DNA of 64,000 nucleotides from Diphasiastrum complanatum. Lineage: Eukaryota > Streptophyta > Lycopodiopsida > Lycopodiales > Lycopodiaceae. The notes beneath the pieces were generated by a model that ran no database searches, had not been told where the DNA came from, and saw nothing but the letters and a program-made list of their open reading frames with translations. The stretch's first letter is position 1; every line of letters starts with the position of its first letter. The stretch spans positions 8,985,466 through 9,049,465 of the forward strand of contig CM055115.1 of NCBI GenBank assembly GCA_029204225.1. The letters are read 5' to 3'. A program made the position numbers and the translations under genes. Shown here piece after piece: positions 1 through 11,728 of the stretch.

Positions 1-2324
1 GCATAACTGATTAACTTCTCCAATCCGGCTCTTTCCAATGATGCATGCTGGTTCTTTCCAATGATTAAGGATTCTAGGCTATGTTTTGGTCAAAATTGTT
101 TGGTTTTTCATGTTTTTAGGCACAAAATAGATAGGACGGACCATAATCCAGCAAGATCAGACCAATTAGATGGTTGTAATTCTATAAATTGGTTTGCACG
201 TGTTAGAGAAAGAGTTGTATGTCATGAATTTCCACTTTATTGTGATGGAAAAACCGGAAAATAGCGAAAAATCATCATTTTTGCTTGTTTTTCATAAAGT
301 TGGATAGTAGGTGGCTATAAAACACCATGTAGAGCTTGTAAATAGGTATACCAAAGTCTTTTGAAGCTTTCCCTGAAGTTAGAACCAAGAATTCCAGCAA
401 TTGAACTTGTAGGAAGTAAAAAAAGTTCAAAAATGACCATTTTTTGGTGATTTGGGGGGGATAGATCTCTCCAAATCCATAAGGAGATCATTCTGGAATT
501 ATTTACAGCATGATTAGCATTTTTTTTCACCTTCCCATCAAGCTATCGGACCTGTAAATTGATAGCCGGTGGCTTATGCACCAACTCCATCAAGTTTGAA
601 GCTATTTTGACTTCTACAAATCAAGAAAACTTCGTTCTCAACCTATACTGCATCTTAGGATCAGTATGAATGCTTCATGGAAGTCTAATTGATTGTTTAA
701 GTTTGTTGGTAGCATCAATTTTGGGCTAGAATGGGTGTTTGCACGTTTTTGCATGATATTGTCTTGTGGAAAAGAGCCCTACTACAAATTTTTTGACACT
801 CTGATCTCGCACGTGTGAAGCCTAGGTGGCAGGCTAATGTGGCAAGCATCTTATTCACTTATTCTCCCTCTGTAATAAGCTTTACAGCACCCAATTTGGT
901 GTCCTATAGCCAAAGTTATGATCATCTGAAGTTTTGTAGTTTTGTGAGTAAGATTGGCAAAATTTGAAATTGTTCTGATTGCATGCCAGTCATTTTCCTA
1001 ATTTGTAGTACTGTGCTTGCATGGATTAGTTTCATGTTGATTCTCAGAGTGATTCTGACATGCATGAGAGATTTACAATTGATTTGAGTGGTCATACGCA
1101 TGTGCTCTGACAGTTGGGTCACAAATCAGTGTTAATGGATGACAAATTCCGTAAAACTGAAGTTTACGTAAAAACATTCCGTAATGACGTTTGTAACTGA
1201 TGTAGTGTGCTTTCATGCCAGTTTGACATTGGGTTAGTAACATTAGAAATTGGACAGTGTTTCGAATTTTTCCGAAAAAATTTGAGTTTTCCGAAGAAAT
1301 AAAAATTTCGGTCATTTTTTTGTCATCTATGGAATCAGTTTGGATTAGTGAATTGATTAAACTGAGTTTATCACTAAGTCTAAATTATTTTGTGGTGATA
1401 GATAAGTTAAAATTGACAAGAGGAACCACAATGAAATTGCCGACAGGTTTTACTGTATTGTCATTCTTTTGCCTTTTGGAGTTGGGAACTCCCAGATTGA
1501 AAGTTAAAATTTGAATTTTTTTCTTTTTTGTTAAATTTAAAATTGGTAAAAATTTGAAATCAGTTACTTGTCTGATAGTTTTCTAATCGATGTTGCTCAC
1601 TAGAAATCAGTCAAAGGAATGTTTCTGCAAGATACTCGTTAAATTTGATTAAAATCGTCAAACAATATGAAATGACCAGATTGAATGAGTGGGAATAGTA
1701 TTCTTTATCTAGACAGTAATTCTGATATGATATCGTTCAAGAATTACTGAAATCCTATTGGTGGGATTTCCAATCATGTAATTTTATATTATGTGTTTGG
1801 ATAGGATTAATCAATATTAACGGAGTAATGCCAAACCAATCAATAAAAAGGAAAAACAGTCCAATTTTATTGGAAAATTTGTAGTAATAGAAATTACATA
1901 ACTGATTTAATCTCTAGTAAAATCCTATGGTGAATTATATTCAAAAGATCAGACTCTTACAGTTTCACATACAGTTAACTTTTATTGAAATTGATAATTT
2001 CCTTAAAAGGAAGGGTGAAGTGGTTGTTCATCAATGATCTTTAAAAAAACAATTAATGATCGATGCCGGTCTTTTTTTTTTCAACACCGATAGCAAATTT
2101 TTGTATAGATTACAACAACGATGTTGTGTAGCCCCAAATTTTCATATGAAAAGTTTAATAGATTTTTGGAAGGAGCACATTACAACAATTCATGTACATT
2201 TGGAGGACCTGCTCAATCTGAGGATGAAGACATGTGATAACATGGCATGATCTAGTTGTCTCTTATTTAGATCTACATAATGCAAAATAGTTATTTCTTG
2301 TGATAGTTTATTTGTTGTTTTAAA

Positions 2325-2610
2325 AAAAATGAGCTTGAAATAGAATAAGTGTATTATGATACCAGGTCGAAGATCAAATCGATCCATGGTCAAACTTTAT
2401 TTTGACCTAGAGTCCATATGTTATTCCGATCCTTGTGGAAAGCGATTATGGAACTTAAGAGGGTTATTTCATATTTAGAACACGAGGCTATATAAAGAGC
2501 ATTTGTTCTCGCATATTTCTTTGAAATGGAATGAAGTGAAGTTAGTGAGTTAGTCTATTTTCATTCTCAAGTCACTGATAGTTACTACTATCACTTAGAT
2601 TGATATCCAC
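2325..2610 (+). promoter_or_regulatory. Family B LTR and leader with TATA box
   Basis: A TATATAAA box lies at 2489-2496, followed by sequence that recurs before every family B gag in the window (for example 3700-3990, and reversed at 21590-21912 and 25400-25690). The position ahead of a gag start and the recurrence mark it as the U3/R part of an LTR plus leader. The exact LTR ends and the primer site were not resolved. Confidence 0.6.
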
Positions 2611-3084
2611 ATGGATTCCCAAGGAAAAGCCAGTCCTATAATGGACAAGCATGATGGAGCCAATTACCATCTATATAAATTTAAGATGAGAACTATGCTA
2701 ATGGCTAACGAAATGTATGACGTTGTTATAGGTGCAGAGATAAGACGCGAAGCTGACGATGCTGCAATTTCCTGATGGAAGCTGAAAGATGGCAAAGTCT
2801 TTGCGCTCATCATCCTCAATATATCAGACACTCAAATCAGCCATGTGTCTAAAGCTCAGACCTCCAAGGAAGTCTGGGACATCTTGAGCACTCTGTATAA
2901 TGTGTGCGACATAGCTTCCAAGCTACATCTCAGGAAGAAGATTTTCTCGCTCAAGATGACCAACAGAGATTCCCTACAGAGTCACATCAACCAGTTCAAG
3001 AACCTGCTGAAGCAAATGGGCACTGTCGGATATGTCATAGATGATCAAAATGCAGTAATGACACTACTTTCAAGCTTTCTATGA
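2611..3084 (+). pseudogene. Copia family B gag fragment
   Basis: Reading from the ATG at 2611 gives a copia-type gag N-terminus of the UBN2/Retrotran_gag_2 type (MDKHDGANYHLYKFKMRTML, later SKEVWDILSTLYNV). Gag would form the particle that packages element RNA. The frame is broken by TGA at 2773-2775; sister copies read CGA there, so this is a C-to-T change at a CpG. The reading ends at SSFL, where other copies continue SSFPSSYDSW, so the 3' half is missing. It has a mirror copy at 5048-5521 on the other strand. Confidence 0.8.
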
Positions 3085-3147
3085 AAGAATATATTCGTAG
3101 TCGTGAGAATCATTTGACACATATGATTTGGATCGCTTATAAAAGAG

Positions 3148-3659
3148 ATGATTTGGTTAAATTTATAGGCAAAACCTTATATAATGTGCAGCTGTTATAT
3201 GGAAGACTCGAGTACTGGTCACTTACGAAAAAGATGTACCCTCTTTACACATGCTCAAGAAGAAAAGTTCTGCTGCATCAAGTGATTCTTCTGATGCAAT
3301 TCATGTTATAACTTTGTTCACATACAAACTGAAGCAGCTAGGACATCGACAAGCAAAGATGTATCCCAAAAAAACAATTGATGATCGATGCAACAATAGA
3401 GACTGGTCATTTTCTTTTCAACATCGAGTGTGAATTTTTGTATAGATTACAACAACGATATCGTATCCATTTGCGCAGTCCCAAATCTTCATATTCAAAC
3501 TTTTATAGATTTTTGGAAGGAGCACATTACAACAATTCATCTACATTTGGAGGACCTGCTCAATCTGAGGATGAGGACATGTGATAACATGGCATGATCT
3601 ACTTGCCTCTTATTTCGATCTACATAATGCAAAATAATTATTTCTTATGATAGTTTGTT
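3148..3659. other. Spacer of palindrome 1: unassigned retroelement-derived DNA
   Basis: This part of the spacer is the reverse complement of about 25700-26190 and of about 60020-60520. Its short overlapping ORFs are conserved among those copies, but no domain is recognised. The stretch 3500-3590 also recurs at 2150-2235 and is fused to the family A ORF at 21920-22050, so it is a mobile scrap rather than a gene. Confidence 0.6.
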
Positions 3660-4143
3660 TGTTGTTTAAAAAAGAATGAGCTTAGAATAGATTAAGTGTA
3701 TTTTGATACCAGGTCGAAGATCAAATCGATCCATGGTCGATTTTCATTTCGACCCAGAGTCCATATGTTATTATGATCCTTGTCAAAAGTGGTTATGGAA
3801 CTTAAGACGGATATTTCATAGTTATAACAGCCACGAGGCTATATAAAGAGCATTTGTTCTCGCATATTTCTTTGAAATGGAATGAAGTGAAGTTAGTGAG
3901 TTAGTCTATTTTCATTCTCAAGTCACTGATAGTTATTACTATCGCTTAGACTAATATCCACCTGGATTTCCAAGGGAAATCCAGTGCTATCATGGACAAG
4001 CTTGATGGAGCCAATTACCATATGTAGAAATTTAAGATGAGAACTGTGCTAATGGCTAAGGAATTGTATGACGTTGTTATAGGTGCAGAGGTAAGAAACA
4101 AAGCTGACGATGTTGCAATCTCTCGATGGAAGCTGAAGGTCCT
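3660..4143 (+). pseudogene. Family B LTR, leader and gag start, cut by family A
   Basis: A second family B 5' end in the spacer, with TATATAAA at 3840-3847 and a gag start near 3991 (MDKLDGANYHM). The gag reading frame stops making sense at AAGCTGAAGG near 4139, where family A LTR sequence begins. The same junction is seen in reverse at about 25205 and 59535, so one original insertion has been copied with its surroundings. Confidence 0.7.
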
Positions 4144-4984
4144 TTGAGTTAGACTAAAAGTAGAATCATTGTGTTACTGTACTGTGGGTCCTATCAGTGG
4201 ATGGGACATGCGTCCCGCCAATGGCAACCTGGGTCTTGCATGGGTTGCCTGAGTGAACAACTATATGTACAATGTAATTTCATTTTGAGAAATACAGTTG
4301 CTATGTGAGCTTGCTTTGGAGAGTGTTTTCTATCTGTGTTACTGTGTAGCATGATCTGTGTTCCTGTTCAATGCAAATTCTAAGTTGGTATCAGAGCCGT
4401 ACAGGGAGTGTACACAGTACAACATCGCCGTTGAAGAGAGCTTCGGGAGAACTGTCTTCTGAGAGTTCGGGGTTTACGGCGGGTTGAAGACGGAAATAGA
4501 AGCACTGGTGCATGGTTTCTAGTTTCTAGAGGCTTGCTAAGCTCAGCAGAGGGACTATTAGCCTGTGCATAGCATCAAACAGGGAAAAATTTGGTGAAAA
4601 TTTGACAATTTTGAAGCCAGCTGAAAATTGAAACCGGGTTTGGGGTTACGATTTTTATACATAACTGGTGATTTCTTCATTGTTTGTGCACCATTTTGGA
4701 TGCCATAAGGTCAGGAAGAAAGCTAATCACATTGTCAACCAGCCATGGAGAGATTCTGAGGTTTATGTCAGAGATTTGTCTCCAGACAATTAATCTATCA
4801 GATTTGCGGTAAAAGGTGAAAAAAAAGCCACTTTGTCAAGTTGAGCTAAAATCACCGGTTCTCCACGGAATTTCTTGAGTGAACACTCTACAAACTTGGA
4901 ATCAGTAGGGCGACCCTGCTCCAGGCCTCAGATCGTGCTCAAATCGATCCACAGGTGAGTTAGATCAAACAAAAATGAGTGTGA
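4144..4984 (+). mobile_element. Family A 5' LTR, primer site and leader (truncated)
   Basis: About 240 bp of LTR precede the primer-binding site at 4386-4397, followed by nearly 600 bp of untranslated leader. The piece is the reverse complement of about 24340-25205, where the leader continues into a gag-pol ORF. Here the element is cut at 4984 by the inner end of the right palindrome arm and has no coding part. The outer LTR edge is uncertain because no clean TG start or target duplication is visible. Confidence 0.75.
4386..4397 (+). promoter_or_regulatory. Primer-binding site, initiator-Met tRNA type
   Basis: TGGTATCAGAGC matches the complement of the 3' end of plant initiator-Met tRNA, the usual minus-strand primer of plant LTR retrotransposons. 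It fixes the orientation (+) and the approximate end of the upstream LTR. Confidence 0.85.
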
Positions 4985-7900
4985 CTCTTTTATAAGCGAT
5001 CCAAATCATATGTGTCAAATGATTCTCACGACTATGAATATATTCTTTCATAGAAAGCTTGAAAGTAGTGTCATTACTACATTTTGATCATCTATGACAT
5101 ATCCGACAGTGCCCATTTGCTTCAGCAGGTTCTTGGACTGGTTGATGTGACTCTGTAGGGAATCTCTGTTGGTCATCTTGAGCGAGAAAATGTTCTTCCT
5201 GAGATGTAGCTTGGAAGCTATGTCGCACACATTATACAGAGTGCTCAAGATGTCCTAGACTTCCTTGGAAGTCTGAGCTTTAGACACATGGCCGATTTGA
5301 GTGTCTGATATATTGAGGATGATCAGCGCAAAGACTTTGCCATCTTTCAGCTTCCATCAGGAAATTGTAGCATCGTCAGCTTCGCGTCTTATCTCCGCAC
5401 CTATAACAACGTCATACATTTCGTTAGCCATTAGCATAGTTCTCATCTTAAATTTATATGGATGGTAATTGGCTCCATCTTGCTTGTCCATTATAGGACT
5501 GGCTTTCCCTTGGGAATCCATGTGGATATTAGTCTAAGTGATAGTAGTAATTATCAGTGACTTGAGAATGAAAATAGACTAACTCACTAACTTCACTTCA
5601 TTCCATTTCAAAGAAATATGCGAGAAAAAAAGCTCTTTATATAGCTTCGTGTTCTAAATATGAAATAACCCTCTTAAGTTCCATAACCGCTTTTGACAAG
5701 GATCGGAATAACATATGGACTCTAGGTCAAAATAAAGTTTGACCATGGATCGATTTGATCTTCGACCTGGTATCAGAATGCACTTATTCTATTTCAAGCT
5801 CAATCTTTTTAAAACAACAAATAAACTATCACAAGAAATAACTATTTTGCATTATGTAGATCTAAATAAGAGACAACTAGATCATGCCATGTTATCACAT
5901 GTCTTCATCCTCAGATTGAGCAGGTCCTCCAAATGTACATGAATTGTTGTAATGTGCTCCTTCCAAAAATCTATTGAACTTTTCATATGAAAATTTGGGG
6001 CTACACAACATCGTTGTTGTAATCTATACAAAAATTTGCTATCGGTGTTGGAAAAAAATTGACCGGCATCGATCATTAATTGTTTTTTTAAAGATCATTG
6101 ATGAACAACCACTTCATCCCTCCTTTTAAGGAAATTATCAACTGTATGTGAAACTGTAAGAGTCTGATCTTTTGAATATAATTCACCATAGGATTTTACT
6201 AGAGATTAAATCAGTTATGTAATTTCTATTACTACAAAATTTCCAATAAAATTGGACTGTTTTTCCTTTTTATTGACTGGTTTGGCATTACTCCGTTAAT
6301 ATTGATAAATCCTATCCAAACACATAATATAAAATTACATGACTGGAAATCCCACCAATAGGATTTCAGTAATTCTTGAACCATATCCTGTTAGAATTAC
6401 TGTCTAGATAAAGAATACTATTCCCACTCATTCAATCTGGTCATTTCATATTGTTTGACGATTTTAATCAAATTTAACGAGTATCTTGTAGAAACATTCC
6501 TTTGACTGATTTCTAGTGAGCAACATCGATTAGAAAACTATCAGACAAGTAACTGATTTCAAATTTTTACCAATTTTAAATTCAACAAAAAAGAAAAAAA
6601 TTCAAATTTTAACTTTCAATCTGGGAGTTCCCAACTCCAAAAGGCAAAAGAATGACAATACAGTAAAACCTGTCGGCAATTTCATTGTGGTTCCTCTTGT
6701 CAATTTTAACTTATCTATCACCACAAAATAATTTAGACTTAGTGATAAACTCAGTTTATCAATTCACTAATCTAAACTGATTCCATAGATGATAAAAAAA
6801 TGACCGGAATTTTTATTTCTTCGGAAAACTCAAATTTTTTCGGAAAAGTTCGAAACACTGTCCGATTTCTAATGTTACTAACCCAATGTCAAACTGGCAT
6901 GAAAGCACACTACATCAGTTACAAACGTCATTACGGAATGTTTTTACGTAAACTTCAGTTTTACGAAATTTGTCATCCATTAACACTGATTTGTGACCCA
7001 ACTGTCAGAGCACATGCGTATGACCACTCAAATCAATTGTAAATCTCTCATGCATGTCAGAATCACTCTGAGAATCAACATGAAACTAATCCATGCAAGC
7101 ACAGTACTACAAATTAGGGAAATGACTCGCATGCAATCAGAACAATTTCAAATTTTGCCAATTTTACTCACAAAACTACAAAACTTCAGATGATCATAAC
7201 TTTGGCTATAGGACACCAAATTGGGTGCTGTAAAGCTTATTACAGAGGGAGAATAAGTGAATAAGATGCTTGCCACATTAGCCTGCCACCTAGGCTTCAC
7301 ACGTGCGAGATCAGAGTGTCAAAAAATTTGTAGTAGGGCTCTTTTCCACAAGACAATATCATGCAAAAACGTGCAAACACCCATTCTAGCCCAAAATTGA
7401 TGCTACCAACAAACTTAAACAATCAATTAGACTTCCATGAAGCATTCATACTGATCCTAAGATGCAGTATAGGTTGAGAACAAAGTTTTCTTGATTTGTA
7501 GAAGTCAAAATACCTTCAAACTTGATGGAGTTGGTGCATAAGCCACCGGCTATCAATTTACAGGTCCGATAGCTTGATGGGAAGGTAAAAAAAAATGCTA
7601 ATCATGCTGTAAATAATTCCAGAATGATCTCCTTATGGATTTGGAGAGATCTATCCCCCAAAAATCACCAAAAAAATGGTCATTTTTGAACTTCTTTTAC
7701 TTCCTACAAGTTCAATTGCTGGAATTCCTGGTTCTAACTTCAGGGAAAGCTTCAAAAGACTTTGGTATACCTATTTACAAGATCTACATGGTGTTTTATA
7801 GCCACCTACTATCCAACTTTATGAAAAACAAGCAAAAATGATGATTTTTCGCTATTTTCCGGTTTTTCCATCACAATAAAGTGGAAATTCATGACATACA

Positions 7901-8115
7901 ACTCTTTCTCTAACACATGCAAACCAATTTATAGAATTACAACCATCTAATTGGTCTGATCTTGCTGGATTATGGTTCGTCCTATCTATTTTGTGCCAAA
8001 AAACATGAAAAACCAAACAATTTTGACCAAAACATAGCCTAGAATCCTTAATCATTGGAAAGAACCAGCATGCATCATTGGAAAGAGCCGGATTGGAGAA
8101 GTTAATCAGTTATGC
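4985..8115 (-). repeat. Right arm of palindrome 1
   Basis: Reverse complement of 1-3147. The inner end is sharp: the match stops at 3147/4985. The outer end at 8115 pairs with base 1, and unrelated gypsy integrase DNA starts right after. As in the left arm, nothing in 6080-8115 looks like a gene. Blocks 6418-6790 and 6880-7275 recur elsewhere in the window. Confidence 0.93.
5048..5521 (-). pseudogene. Copia family B gag fragment, mirror copy
   Basis: Same gag fragment as 2611-3084 on the opposite strand, with ATG at 5521. It shares the TGA that replaces an arginine codon and has a further TAG in the motif EVWDILS (Trp to stop, near 5257). The shared stop shows the damage came before the inverted duplication; the private stop came after it. 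Confidence 0.8.
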
Positions 8116-8118
8116 TTT

Positions 8119-9370
8119 ACTGAGCTCCAATCCAAGTTGTATCTTTCTCTACGAGATCTTTGTCGGACCGATGAGTTTTTTGGTCGTATATGGCATGATG
8201 TCCTGGCAGGAAGCTCTATTTTGAGAGAAAATCTAGGAAAGCAATATTCCAAGAAATCTCATGAAGAGAAGATACTTGATAGTTATTTCATTAGAAATGG
8301 TTTGCTTTTCCATAAAGGAAAAGTTTGTGCGCCAGATATTGTGGACATTAGGGCCCAAATCCTACGCGAGTGACATGATAGCCCTAGCGCGGGACATCTT
8401 GGTATACAGAGGACACTTGACCTTGTTAAGTGAAAATTTTATTGGCCAAAAATGAATGGTCATGTCGAGGCATATGTTTAAAAATGTGAACAATGCCAAG
8501 TAAATAAAGCAGACACCAGCAAGAAATGGGAAAGTACTTCCATGGATTTTGTGGTCGGACTTCCCAAGTTAGGGAAGGGTCACGATGCTATTTGGGTAGT
8601 AGTTGACAGGCTAACGAAAATGGTGTAGTTGATTCCAACAAAAACTACTGTCAAAGCTTCTGAACTTGCTCAACTCTTCATTGAAAAGGTGTTCAGTTTG
8701 TATGGTTTGCTAAACGATATCGTTAATGATCAGGATTCCAAGTTCACTGGCAATTTCTGGTAGGCGGTCTTTGAAAGACTGGAAACTACTTTATGTGTAT
8801 CATTTATGGATCACCTAGAAACCGATGGTCAGACCGAATGTGTCAACTAGTCGATGGAAGATATGCTTTGCTCATATGTTTCCATGCAACAATCGAATTG
8901 GGAAAAGTATCTCCCAATGGTTGAGTTCGCATACAATAGTATGAAGTATTCTGCCACTGGTTTTAGTTCTTTTATGCTCTTGTACGGCTTTTAGCCTCGT
9001 TCTCCTATCTCCGTTGGACTCAAAGGTCTCAAGGTTTAAGCTGCAGCAAATTTCTTGCATTGATATGTAGGAAATGTTGCAGGTGGCTAGGGAAAGCATT
9101 AGATCGGCTCAAGATAGAGCCAATTCTATGCCAACCGAAGTCGCGTTCCTTGAGAATTTGAGATCGGTGATTGGGTGTACCATTAGAATCCCCAAGGACT
9201 CTAAGACACTTCGAACATAAAATGTCCGAAGTTATCTCCACATTTTAGCGATCTTTTCAAAGTTCTCAACAAGATTGGTAGGGCTGCTTATATCTAGAAG
9301 GCTTGGGAACTAAGGTTCATTTATGATTCCAAGTTAGTCATTTAAAGGAACAACTTGGTGGGAAAGATGA
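8119..9370 (+). pseudogene. Ty3/gypsy integrase remnant
   Basis: Conceptual translation gives, in order, the end of an RNase H/integrase linker (8137-8370), an HHCC zinc-binding domain (HDSPSAGHLG near 8375, CEQCQ near 8482), and an integrase core with [10 protein letters not shown] near 8540, DQDSKFTGNFW near 8730 and TDGQTE near 8825. The family's catalytic triad of two Asp and one Glu can still be traced. At least eight in-frame stops interrupt it (8371 TGA and several TAG), so it cannot make protein. The part after 9000 is badly degraded. No gag, reverse transcriptase or LTR of this element lies next to it; the left end is cut by palindrome 1. Confidence 0.8.
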
Positions 9371-9514
9371 CCTGATAAAATAAGATGATCTAATTCTTTT
9401 GATTTGACTGCTTTTGTATTCCATGAACCGGAAAGGATTGTGGATACTTGACGACATCAACTTGAGAAATCGTTTTCAATTTTTGATGACATGCTGATTT
9501 GTTCAAAGATTTGT
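9371..9514. other. Short non-coding link
   Basis: AT-rich sequence between the gypsy remnant and a copia gag scrap. No feature is seen. Confidence 0.5.
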
Positions 9515-9790
9515 TAATGATGAAGACATTGGAGATTGTGGACATGCAAGATCTTGGTGAATAAGGAGTTTTTTATCAAAAGAGGAACTTTCTATGGAAA
9601 GGAGGGGCTATGTTCTCATAGGGCAAGTTCAAGGGCAACAACAAAGTCAAGTGATCTAAAGGACAATCTCAAGGTGAGTCTTCAACTTTTGGTGGCAAGA
9701 AGAAAGATCCTAAGGTGGTCTTCTATTGTGGAGTCAAAACTGGCAAGGTTGCCATCGATGGGACCAAGTCCCGACATTTGTGACATTGTG
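9515..9790 (+). pseudogene. Copia gag scrap (direct repeat of 43815-44120)
   Basis: Matches the better preserved gag C-terminal piece at 43815-44120, including IVDMQ, LVNKEF and a decayed zinc-knuckle region (FYCGVKTGKVAIDGTK), but with several indels and substitutions. It directly precedes the 34-kb duplicated block in both places, which makes it a candidate recombination site. Confidence 0.65.
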
Positions 9791-9829
9791 TAGCACATAT
9801 ATGACATAGTGTACTTAGACAAGGATGTG

Positions 9830-10402
9830 TGCACATTGTAAAAATTGAAAAGTACTGTATTGATAGATTTCTGCCATCGTAGGACACTTAAGATTTCAAT
9901 TCCAACAGTTTGTCCTTTCATGAATTGTATCCCAAGGGATCAATCACAAATTTGAGTTTATTGAACTTCTGCCTTAAACAATTGCAATTGATGATCATAT
10001 GCCTATAGCTCGTAGTGATGAAATTAATTTTTTTTTTGTAATTAATAAATTATATTGTTCATGCTCTTTTTGATTGAAAGACACTTAACGAATTAAGTTC
10101 TCTTTTTGGCTTGTAAAACTTTGTGCCCGTTCAGATATATTCTAAGCAAAATGCTGACGCAATGGTAATACTACAAAGGAGCCATAGTAAAGGCCACGAG
10201 CAATTGAGACAGAGCAATCACAATTAGAATTTTCTGTACCAAGTAAATTGTAGACCTCAATTATCTTGCCTTTCAAGAATATAAACAACGATAAAAGATT
10301 TCTATTTTTGTCAGTTAATTTGATGCCATGTTACTCCTCAATATCCAGCTAGTAAAGAATCTTGCGATAGTCATTCTAGATGTGCAACTAGCGAAGAATC
10401 AC
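9830..10402. other. 3' flank of BPS1-like gene
   Basis: AT-rich DNA downstream of the minus-strand gene, conserved in all three gene copies (31180-31765 reversed, 44160-44733). It presumably holds the 3' UTR and polyadenylation signals. No other gene is seen. Confidence 0.5.
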
Positions 10403-11347
10403 TCAACAAAATTTCGTTACTGCAGAAATGAGTTTTGTCCTACCCGCGACTATGTCATCAAAAAGATCACGTACGGTGCACTCCAAACTTTCCAAACCAC
10501 AGTTCAGACTGTTTAAGCTATGCCGAAGCTCCGTAACATCTGACATTCGCAATTCGAACGAGCGCGGAACCTGTTCTCCAAATGACTGAAATTCAATGAA
10601 AAAATTATCCACATGAGCTTGCATGTTTCCAAATTCTTTTAGAAGGATTTTCTCTTTCGTTTCCTCACTGAACCGCAAGCCAATTCGTTCGATAAGCGTT
10701 TGATGTGAATTAGACGTAGATTTAGCCCATTCGCCCGTCGAACAAATCGCAATCAGTTTAGCGGAGTAAGAACTATCCATGTGAAGGAGTCCAAACAGAA
10801 GAATCATTGAAACGAAAGAAATTATGCTCTTCATGGGGTAAATTACTGCGCAAGGATCAAATTGCTTTGCATATCTGCTACCAAAATACCAAAGCTCCTC
10901 CTCTGCCTCAAGTTTCATATCAACAAGTTGCTTGTTTGCTTGATGTATTCTGGACATCTCTCGTCGGCAATGATTTAGAGCCTGAACTATGGTATCATAA
11001 TCATCCCCACCTGCTTGAAGAGCTTCAACAGCTATATGGACTACCCGCCCATAAATTCGCAATCTGGAAATACCCGTCATCAAAGCTTTATAAACATTCA
11101 TAAGTCGCACTGTCTCATCCATCAGAGTACTAAAGCATTTCAATGGAAAAACAACCTTCTCCGCTAGATCCAAAACGGCTGCAAGAGAAGATCTGAGGAT
11201 ATCCACAGCATACTGCATCCAGTCTATTGTGAAAAACTTATCTCCAATTGACTCTTCCAATTTTTGCAGACATGACAACAAATTGTCGTGAAATGACATA
11301 TTGGCAGCACCATGACCGTGAGATCGCAGCGAATTCACAAAAACCAT
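10403..11347 (-). CDS. BPS1-like (BYPASS1 family) protein, left-arm copy
   Basis: An intact 314-residue ORF in a single exon. The ATG at 11347 lies in an excellent plant context (GCCATGG). Features that fit the BPS1/ROH1-like family are the N-terminal SIGDKFFTIDWMQYAVDIL segment, a coiled mid-section, a hydrophobic stretch IISFVSMILLFGLL at about residues 185-198, and a C-terminal LNSLNCGLESLECTVRDLFD followed by IVAGRTKLISAV. In Arabidopsis, BPS1 restrains a root-derived mobile signal; the biochemical activity of the family is unknown, and the exact role here is inference. The length is close to the family's usual 330-350. It is identical in protein sequence to 44734-45678 and 94% identical to 30283-31179. 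The family call was made by eye. Confidence 0.75.
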   Translation of the reverse strand: MVFVNSLRSHGHGAANMSFHDNLLSCLQKLEESIGDKFFTIDWMQYAVDILRSSLAAVLDLAEKVVFPLKCFSTLMDETVRLMNVYKALMTGISRLRIYGRVVHIAVEALQAGGDDYDTIVQALNHCRREMSRIHQANKQLVDMKLEAEEELWYFGSRYAKQFDPCAVIYPMKSIISFVSMILLFGLLHMDSSYSAKLIAICSTGEWAKSTSNSHQTLIERIGLRFSEETKEKILLKEFGNMQAHVDNFFIEFQSFGEQVPRSFELRMSDVTELRHSLNSLNCGLESLECTVRDLFDDIVAGRTKLISAVTKFC

Positions 11348-11652
11348 GGCGTTGTTTCTTTAGGCAGAGTTAAGGAAGCAACCTTTGCCGTCTGTGTATT
11401 TTGCAGAAATCAAGGTAAGGCTACCTGCCTACCGCTGTACCTTCTGAAATAGCTTGAGAACGTTGTCAAGAAAAAAAAATTATGAAGTAAAATTCGCCTT
11501 GAGATTTTCGACGAACCCAGCTACGGATTATCACTGACTCAGAGGTTCGAAGGAATTTATTGAGTTCCGCCCTCTGTCTCTTACATTCAACACGTCTGCA
11601 TTCAAGTAAGGCTGTTCTTGGCAAATCGTTCGCGCTCTCACTCTCGCTCGCT

Positions 11653-11656
<4 letters not shown>

Positions 11657-11695
<39 letters not shown>
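11657..11695 (-). repeat. (GA)n microsatellite in the BPS1-like 5' UTR
   Basis: A 39-bp CT run on the plus strand, so GA on the gene's strand, just downstream of the TATA box. GA-rich 5' UTRs are common in plant genes and can bind BPC/GAGA factors. The run is 37 bp at 45988-46024 and has an interruption at 29899-29929. Confidence 0.85.
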
Positions 11696-11698
<3 letters not shown>

Positions 11699-11728
11699 CA
11701 AGTGTGTGGTGTTGTCTCTATGGATCTC

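Larger units (their letters stand above)
1..3147 (+). repeat. Left arm of palindrome 1
   Basis: This stretch is the reverse complement of 4985-8115. Paired positions sum to about 8116 at the outer end and 8132 at the inner end, so the arms differ by only about 16 bp of indels plus scattered substitutions. The pairing is already perfect at base 1, so the true outer end lies outside the window. Positions 1-2055 are AT-rich with no convincing gene; the short ORFs there have no recognisable domain. Positions 2056-3084 hold family B LTR and gag remains. Parts of the non-coding portion recur at 28374-28745 and 42259-42640, so it is itself a dispersed repeat. Confidence 0.93.

Noticed and set aside
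61-264. ORF of 67 residues mirrored at 7852-8055
   Set aside because: It is kept in both arms only because the arms are near-identical; no domain and no other copy supports it as a gene.
1-8115. Foldback (inverted-repeat) DNA transposon
   Set aside because: Gypsy DNA abuts one end, the other end is outside the window, and the arms contain LTR and gag pieces, so a rearrangement is the simpler reading; the outer end must be seen to exclude it fully.
10807-11103. 98-residue ORF on the plus strand within the BPS1-like gene
   Set aside because: Antisense shadow of the gene on the minus strand.
11657-11695. CT run as a polypyrimidine tract of an intron
   Set aside because: On the gene's strand it reads GA and lies just after the TATA box, so a 5' UTR microsatellite fits better.
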